In this document: one piece after another, positions 56,436-64,000 of the stretch | How positions within the stretch are numbered: position 1 is the first letter of the stretch | Layout of the letters: every line of letters starts with the position of its first letter | Assembly: GCF_029784155.1 (NCBI RefSeq) | Contig: NC_073693.1 | Location: 222,409,094-222,473,093, forward strand | Direction of reading: 5' to 3' | Source: Uranotaenia lowii | Taxonomy: Eukaryota; Arthropoda; Insecta; Diptera; Culicidae | DNA: 64,000 nucleotides | Program-made: the position numbers and the translations under genes | The notes under the pieces: model-generated | Database searches by the model: none | Told to the model about the DNA's origin: nothing | Seen by the model: the letters and a program-made list of their open reading frames with translations, nothing else

Positions 56436-58779
56436 GCTTAACGTAATTAATGGATGCCCTCTTAATTCAGCAACTAATATGGTTGTCTCGTTCTAACTTG
56501 TGGATTTGGGCGTACCACACAGAAGGTTGTATGTATGGCTAATGCCAATTGCTTTTATCTTTTTGGAATTGAGATTAAGTCATTTCAAACGTGTCACTTC
56601 TTAAGGAAATCAAATTGTGATGCATTTATTCGAAAAATGTATGACAATGGTTTAATTTTTTTACACATCAGCCAGCACTTGACGCATGATGATGCTTAAC
56701 ATTATTGTAGTCAGAACAGATCTTTCTCATTTCTAGTTCATGAAGAAAAAACTGAATAATGTCACAAGCTTCCAAATCAACCTTATTTCAAAAATAGAAT
56801 ATCAGTCAACAGCTAAGACTTATTCCATTTTTGAATAAAACTCAAATAACGGATTATTCATCTTAAACATTGATACTGATCGAACAAAATGTGAGGTTCA
56901 TTAAAATATCAGTTATCTGGAAGAACCAACAATCTGTTCTTTATTTTTACAAAGATGCATGCAAGCTTATTGCATTGTTTAAAATTTGCCAAAAAAAATC
57001 ATTAAATGGGTTTTGGATTTCATTATTCGTGGATGTAGCAGGATTGAATTTGGATGTAGCTAAATTTTGTTTCATGATAACAGTTAAAAGAAGATTTGCC
57101 AAATAAGTTTGACGAAATACATGAGATTATAAAGGGCCAAATAAAAGTTACCAAATAAACATTAAAACAGATAAAAATCAGTAAGGAGACTGTGTTAAAT
57201 TTGGATATTTTATAAATTATTAAATGGGGTCTAAAAAGCTTCCTGTATGATTATCATAAAAGTTCGCTTTTCCAGAATTTTTTAAATGAAATGAAGCTAC
57301 TCACTCACTTCAGATTCCTAAAAAGTTAAGATTTTGTTACAGTTTTGTATTTCTGAATCCAGAACATCTACATTGAGTAAACATTATTGACATGAATCTG
57401 TAACGTTCCATTATGTAAAGCTTCAAAAGGTAAAACTTCCTATACATAAAACATAAATTAGCCTTAAAAAGCTTGTTCCAAAAATTTGCAGGTTTAAACA
57501 AGCAAATACTATATATTTTTTGGCTGAGTAGACGAAATCCGAACCCTTGATTAAATAGAAGGCCAGATTTGATCTATGTCGATTTATTTACGATTTCAAA
57601 TCGTTAAGTGATAAACAAGATCTGCCAAAATATTTGAATTAAGGACGCCCAATACTTTCAAAATCAGTTTTTCAAACATGGGCTTCAAAAATGCTGTCCC
57701 GTATGATATTTGCTGTTCTTTTTTAAATCACTTGAGTGTAGGAATTTCACAACGGATAATAATATTTTTCAAACATTTTATTCTACCTCGATGGTAAATG
57801 ATAAAATCTTCAATACTCTGGGGAAAATTCATATTTCTGTTTTTATTAGCCCCGGAATTTAAAAATTTACTAGGCCTCAGAAGAATTTATGCATGCGTCC
57901 GGTTTAATGGTCCTCATAAAACAATTTCTGAAAGGATAACAGAACCTGTTCTTTCCTTTTTCGGATTTAATATTCTGCCTACACCAGAAGACCACTGGGA
58001 GATTTGAATCCCGTGTTTACCTACTTCCTCCCGTATGGTTTGTTTTTACGCGAGTGCCCCTTTTGTTTCCCTATCCTACTTGTTGGCCCTGCGGAAAAAC
58101 GCGACGAGAATAAATGAAATTTTTGTTATGATTTTTCCTCTATCTCTCTTTCTACACCACTTTCCGATTGCCGCCGGAATTCTACCGGGAAAACTCCAGC
58201 CAGAGAGAGAAACCGGTTCCAGGTTTCGGTGAGGATATTCGAATTTACGTTTCGGCTTCTCCTGCTCCAGTTGCTGTTGTTGTTGTCTCATCTGAATTCC
58301 GGGCTCTATTCATTTGTTCGTTAGCACCTCGGCTTTAGTCGTGTCTGGAATTTACTATTTCGGCTAGCAGCATACAAGTGAGTTTTGTGGCAGGTTTTCC
58401 CAGAGGAGTGTGAGGAATTTTCCATCGCGGGAAGGCTTAACTAAGTGGAGAAGGAGGAGGGTTGTTGGCTGTTAGAGGTTTTAATGTTCGAACTCCCGAA
58501 GGCAGTTTTGTGGGTAATTATAAATTCACGTTGTACGCCGTGCTGTCTTGAAACGGATGATTTCAACATTATGCAGTAATGCGTGCCTATAAATCATTTG
58601 AGCTATTTTTCGAAACGCCTCGATGGAAACCATGGAACAGATGAAAATGTTGCAGATAAGATGGGATTTATTTGGCGTTTTATTTCGGAAGTCTTTGATC
58701 CTAGTACTGAAGTTGCGATTTGAAAATGTCAACCATTATATGATTTCGAAAATTCGGTCTTTATATGAATCTTCTGGGT
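56436..58779. other. Mostly AT-rich spacer, no gene recognised
   Basis: The section 58.03-58.5 kb is somewhat GC-richer, with AGCATACAAGTGAGTTTTGT near 58370 resembling an exon-donor junction (CAA|GTGAGT). It could be an untranslated first exon. There is no coding support. Confidence 0.35.
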
Positions 58780-59265
58780 TATTATTTTATTTATTTGGTG
58801 TTCCGTCCCACGACATAACCTGATGAACAATATTCGACCAATTCACTCGGTCCATAGCCATCGTTCTCCATCTTCTCCCATTCCACATACGCCAGACCAC
58901 GCTCCACTTGGTCTATTTAATCATCTCGCTCGTTGCGCCCCTCCTCGTCTCGTTCCTACCGGATTGGCAGCAGCAAACACCTGTTTTGCAGGACAGTCGT
59001 CCGGCATTTCGCAACATGTCCTACCCAGCGTATCCGTCCATCCTTCACCACCTTCTGGATACTGGGCTCGCCGTAGAGTCGTGAGAGCTCGTGGTTCATC
59101 ATTCATCTCCACACTCCTTTCTCCTGCACGCCGCCAAAGATGGTTCTTAACCCTCGTCGCTCAAATACTTCAAGTGTGCGCAGGTCCTCTTCGAGAAATA
59201 TCCACGTCTCGTGCCCGTAGAGGACAACCGGTCTAACGAGCGATGTGTTACACTTTGTGCGGGGA
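58780..59265 (-). pseudogene. Non-LTR reverse-transcriptase C-terminal remnant
   Basis: On the - strand from about 59262 the frame reads RPVVLYGHETWIFLEEDLRT, then FERRGLRTIFGGVQ, a stop, NHELSRLYGEPSIQKVVKDG, RIRWVGHVA and, after a frameshift, PDDCPAKQVFAANPV-like sequence. The VLYG.ETW and RLRWAGHV.RM motifs are typical of the C-terminal domain of several arthropod non-LTR elements. It ends in an AAATAAATAAAATAATAA tail at about 58780-58797, which fits elements with a short tandem 3' end such as RTE. The clade is uncertain. Confidence 0.75.
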
Positions 59266-59351
59266 AGTCTTCTCGACCGCAGTTGCTTGTGGAGGCGTTA
59301 TTCAACACTCTTTAATTATGCAATTCAAAACTCAGAATATGCCTTGTTTAT

Positions 59352-60110
59352 AAACCTTATCTCACTTAAGAGAAGATCCTTAAAACCTGCTATCAGCATA
59401 AAAGAGCATCAAAACATTCAATTCCAAAGAATTGCGATACGTATGAGCTCGAATGTAAAAGTTCAATTTTGTTCCAGAAGAGTGTAAAATCAAGAAATTT
59501 GATTTAACCAAACTTATATTGATTCTTTTCCTGTTGCACCACTGTTGTAGGTAAGCATCTCATACTGCCGGATATTCAAAGATTAATTTGGTAGAAGTCC
59601 GCTCTAGCCTGGTTACCTAGACATCGTAGAATTAAGCACGGCGAAACGGCTGCTAAAACAAAATATCTTATCAACGCATTTTGAGTATAATACGATTTGA
59701 ACATAAGGCATGATTTTTTTTTATGAATTAACAAACTTAGAAAAATTAAAAAAGTCTCACTATTTTGTCTTTAAAAAACTATACGTAAATAAAACCAACA
59801 CAAAAACCTAGGTGGTTTGTTGTTTCTAATTCAGATGAACATAACAAATACAGCAAATTTAAGCTTTTACGAAGGTTGAATAATGATAAGAAAGTGTAAT
59901 CAGAGAATGTTTTTGTTGAAACACACGATTGGACAATTCGAGTGTCAACGATCACTGGTGGAACTAAAAATCGCTAGTGTAGAGTGTAGCTAAGTAAGGA
60001 CCTTACTGATATAGTGGATAAAAAAAATCTATTTCACCAGTGAAACCTGCGTTGTAACTTTTTTTTTAGTTTTTAACAGTTTATGGACCCAGACTCGGGG
60101 TACTCTCAAG
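59352..60110 (+). repeat. 759-bp direct tandem duplication, copy 1
   Basis: It starts AAACCTTATCTCACTTAAGA and runs to GGGTACTCTCAAG. The same sequence follows immediately at 60111-60869, apparently identical throughout. It contains no coding sequence. Confidence 0.92.
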
Positions 60111-60869
60111 AAACCTTATCTCACTTAAGAGAAGATCCTTAAAACCTGCTATCAGCATAAAAGAGCATCAAAACATTCAATTCCAAAGAATTGCGATACG
60201 TATGAGCTCGAATGTAAAAGTTCAATTTTGTTCCAGAAGAGTGTAAAATCAAGAAATTTGATTTAACCAAACTTATATTGATTCTTTTCCTGTTGCACCA
60301 CTGTTGTAGGTAAGCATCTCATACTGCCGGATATTCAAAGATTAATTTGGTAGAAGTCCGCTCTAGCCTGGTTACCTAGACATCGTAGAATTAAGCACGG
60401 CGAAACGGCTGCTAAAACAAAATATCTTATCAACGCATTTTGAGTATAATACGATTTGAACATAAGGCATGATTTTTTTTTATGAATTAACAAACTTAGA
60501 AAAATTAAAAAAGTCTCACTATTTTGTCTTTAAAAAACTATACGTAAATAAAACCAACACAAAAACCTAGGTGGTTTGTTGTTTCTAATTCAGATGAACA
60601 TAACAAATACAGCAAATTTAAGCTTTTACGAAGGTTGAATAATGATAAGAAAGTGTAATCAGAGAATGTTTTTGTTGAAACACACGATTGGACAATTCGA
60701 GTGTCAACGATCACTGGTGGAACTAAAAATCGCTAGTGTAGAGTGTAGCTAAGTAAGGACCTTACTGATATAGTGGATAAAAAAAATCTATTTCACCAGT
60801 GAAACCTGCGTTGTAACTTTTTTTTTAGTTTTTAACAGTTTATGGACCCAGACTCGGGGTACTCTCAAG
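60111..60869 (+). repeat. 759-bp direct tandem duplication, copy 2
   Basis: The second copy, abutting the first. At its right end AAGAAACTTGCGG replaces the AAGAAACCTTATC junction, so the breakpoint lies within AAGAAAC, a 7-bp microhomology. Confidence 0.92.
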
Positions 60870-61640
60870 AAACTTGCGGTTAACAAGTGCTATAGCGCAG
60901 AGGAGTCCACCATCCAGAGAATCACCCGACGGAGGAGGACCAATCAATGCAGAGGTACTAGCGCAGAGGATCGTCATCGAAGAGCGCACGATATGCTCCA
61001 GGCTGGAAAAGTTAGTTCCGAGAGGGTTACTCTCGATGCCGTTACGAGCCATGCTGCTGTTAGCAGCGTGAGTTTATATCGACGACCGGAAGGAGGACTC
61101 TCGTGATCCGAAATAAGTATTGCTCAGTGCAGAGGTCGAATAGTCTAGCTAGGTCCAGATAGCTTGGAGCAGCTTATCACCGAAAGGGTTACCCGCGTAG
61201 TGAGGTGTTATGCTGTGGTGAGCAAGCGTGAGCTCGCATTCAACTGCTGGAAGAGCACTTTGGAAAAGGTTGTTTAGGTGACGGTCAGTTGCCAGTCTCA
61301 CCTCATATTGGACTCTAAAACCAGGCTGGATGACATTTACTGCCGAGGATCGAGTTTGGGAGGAACGGCTCAAAATTCATTCAGCGTGCGTCTGCTGATT
61401 TCCAATGGCTGGAAGCAGTTGTTGGTGTTACAGAAGAGCTCGACAATCGACGATGTTATTCAACATTCTCAATCTGCGAATTGAGTGGAGGTACTGAAAG
61501 CCACGAATGGACAATTCAACAATGCTGGTTGAACTAGCAATCGCTAGTGTGAAGTGTAGCTATGTAAGGACCTTATTTATTGATACAGTCAATAAATTTA
61601 AAAAAAAACTCTATTCCACTACTAAAATCTGCCTTGTAAC
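60870..61640 (+). repeat. GC-richer repeat-like segment ending in a diverged relative of the duplicated unit
   Basis: The 3' part (about 61520-61640: GCAATCGCTAGTGTGAAGTG, TAAGGACCTTA) is a diverged version of sequence at 59965-60060 and 60724-60820. All three are therefore related 3' ends of one repeat family. The GC-richer 60.87-61.45 kb contains phrases such as GAGGGTTACTCTCGATGCCG, reminiscent of the R1-type 3' regions, but no conserved protein could be read. Confidence 0.5.
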
Positions 61641-64000
61641 TTAGTTTTCAACAGTTTTTGTATGCCCTGCCATGTTTGTAAAATACCTCTGTCGTAACAA
61701 TAAAATTGAATATTCCAAGCGAACTGCGTTGACGCGGAAAAGCGTGTATCGCAGCCAAAACTCGTTATAAGACTGACCAACATTTTTTCTCATCCACACC
61801 AAGCATTCGCTATCGAAGTGTTTGTGTAGTCATTCCTCAAAGTGCTACCTGACACACAGCTACATATATTCTAAGCTTAAAAGAAAAGTGTGATTTACTT
61901 CAGTGTCCAAATTATGTATAACAGTTTTGTTTCGCCTCGCCTGCTAGCAGTCAATTTCGCCATCCAAGTACGTCACGATTAAAACAGAAAACAGAAAACT
62001 GTTTGTTTACAGCTGTTTACAGGAATCGATTCAATTTAACGCAAGGTAATTCATTTCATTTAATTGCTTCATTGATTTTCTTTTATTCCAGGTTCTCTCT
62101 ACTACAACCTCTATCTTAAAATAACGGATAAAATATTTAAAAAAACATGATCTCTCATCTAAACCTTCGAAGATCTCAAAACGGATTTGAAAAGTTTTTT
62201 TTATAGATGAACTGATTTTATAAAATTGCAATCCTAACTTTTGTTTTATTACATATATATTCCATAGAGCTTACAGCAAAAATTTTGATTTATTTTTTAA
62301 TTTTTGAAAAAACTGTCTTAAAACTTAAAATGTATCTTTATATAGAATTCAGAAAAATCTTTGGATTGTTAAAAAAAAAAAACTAAAAATAACCTGGAAA
62401 AACACTGTATCGAAAACATGAAATTTGTTTATTCATGATTCATGATTGATATAAAAGCTTCCTAATAAAAAATAATAATAATAATATTTTTTTGAATTTC
62501 GTATATCTATTACTTTGAAAGTATAATGTTTTGATAGTTTATTAAATTGTTTTCATCTTTAAGATTTCATAACATATCAAGTTTTCTAATACCTACTTCA
62601 CTAGATTCAAGTTTACTTTTTCAGTTTATCCGTTTAATATTGACAAGGAGATTTAATTGCGGGATAAAATTAATCAAAGAACAGTTTGAAGAGCATTGGT
62701 CAAAAATATGTTCTTTGAGTACTGTGTTTTTTTCGGACAAATTTCGGAAAATTAGCCACAATATAGATAAGACTCTCCTCTATCGAACGAACTATCCAGG
62801 AAAAAAAATCGGTTGACTTTTTCTTTAAAGATGTGTGAACAAAATACACGAGAAAGTTTTTAAAGTTTTCACTTGTTGAAAACATTCCTAAAACTTCAAA
62901 TTTTCCCTAATTAAATGGTATTGAAACTTCTTTGAAAATAAATAAACCCCAAACATGTTGATGAAATATATTTTTAACCAAACATTTTATCCAAAAACTA
63001 TAAATTTCTAAGAATTTTAAAATTATCAATAAAACTTTCTAGAATCCGCTGAAAAAAATAACTGGAACACTATAGAAAATTTACTGTTACAAAGCTGTAT
63101 TCTTTATGATCATTTTTATCCAAGACAGAATTGAGTTTTAAGTTGAAGGGAGATTGTTAGAAATTATCCATTTAACTGAAAAAATGTTTTTCTCACTCGA
63201 TTTCTGGCACATGCCAAAACCAAACGGTTTTAGAAACAACATGACCTTTTAGTTTTCCCTATAACAGGACCAATATAATTTAGACATACACCATAAATAC
63301 GTTATTACGTTCAGAAATGGTGATAAAATTCAACAACAAAACGGAAGTTTTTAAAAATATATATAAAGTAGTCAAAAATAACATAAAGTGGAGAAACTTA
63401 AAAAATTAAAAAAAAACAAATGCAAACAAAAGACAAGAAATGACAAAAACAATAAAAAATTATGAAGAATGACAACAACAGCAAGTATGACAAAAAAACA
63501 CAAAGATTATAAACAAAACAAGAATAGGGCAAAATGCATCAGAAACATTAGAAAATATAATCAAATGACCAAAAATGGTCGGAAATTGACTAAAAATAGC
63601 GTTGATGATAAAAAATGGTGTATCTAATGGTTATTTTGGAAAAATAATAGAAAAAATTTTAGAAAAAAAACCGTTCGATTTTAGCAACATTCGATTTTGG
63701 CAACACAGAATGTTCGGGCATATTGCCAAAATCGAACGGGGTCTGTAGTTCTGTTCTGAAAACATAAAGTAATAGCAAACACATTGTGACAGTAGACTGA
63801 GTCGATTTGAGGTCATTTTTGAGTTTCTCAAATCCTGGGGTCCAAGAAGCTTCGTTTTGGTTCAAAACTCATCCATGGTTTTTTTTCCGAATTTTTAAGT
63901 AACGTTTACATGAGTAAATTTGTACTTTTATGTTTGTATGGGAAAATTGAATATTTTGTACTAAAAAATAAACATAATTTTTGTTTCTTTTGTGAAACCG
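61641..64000. other. AT-rich sequence, nothing recognised
   Basis: No gene, RNA or transposon ends were identified. An A-rich low-complexity stretch lies at about 63.35-63.6 kb, and a small CGATTTTRGCAACA repeat pair near 63675-63705. Confidence 0.4.

Overview
The window looks like nuclear DNA of an insect, most likely a mosquito (Culicidae). It is AT-rich and intron-bearing, holds one protein-coding gene with canonical GT-AG splice sites, and is otherwise dominated by transposable elements of types common in mosquitoes: a DD37E Tc1/mariner transposase (ITmD37E), R1- and Jockey-type non-LTR retrotransposons, a tRNA-derived SINE, and foldback or MITE-like elements. Nothing prokaryotic, viral or CRISPR-like was seen. 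The species cannot be fixed from sequence reading alone.

The one clear gene is a seven-exon member of the poly(ADP-ribose) glycohydrolase (PARG) family on the + strand, 24448-41500. Exon 1 is separated from the rest by a 12.5-kb intron full of repeats. The spliced reading frame is 939 codons. It keeps the family framework: an N-terminal LPCDLPWW motif, the NAFFSTFPKR helix, the region around the macrodomain signature, and VATGNWGCG near the C-terminus. The catalytic signature is degenerate: GGG reads GGD and the paired catalytic glutamates read Glu-Ser. The fold also carries an insertion of about 470 residues. I read it as a candidate PARG-family pseudoenzyme. A tRNA-Lys(CTT) gene with a Pol III terminator lies 1.6 kb downstream on the - strand.

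Region 1-24 kb is a nest of transposons. It holds an inverted-repeat element at the window edge, a 1.3-kb foldback element with a CGACG target duplication (Transib-like), and an (ATTACAT)n array split by a TA-flanked element. That element is itself split by five elements ending in CTAGCTGAYCC (Helitron/Helentron-like candidates), with MITEs nested inside those. A second nest at 15.6-21.8 kb carries a 3.04-kb element whose almost identical twin lies 16.5 kb downstream, inside the large intron of the PARG-like gene.

Region 44-48.7 kb holds degenerate R1-clade retrotransposon copies and a TA-flanked TIR element. The stretch 48.7-51.3 kb is low-repeat and locally GC-richer, possibly regulatory. 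A DD37E mariner containing a roughly 450-bp (CA)n array follows at 51.3-53.0 kb. After it come an antisense R1 3' region (54.4-55.6 kb), a 214-bp hAT MITE, a non-LTR reverse-transcriptase remnant (58.8-59.3 kb) and a 759-bp direct tandem duplication (59.35-60.87 kb). The last 2.4 kb are AT-rich without recognisable features.
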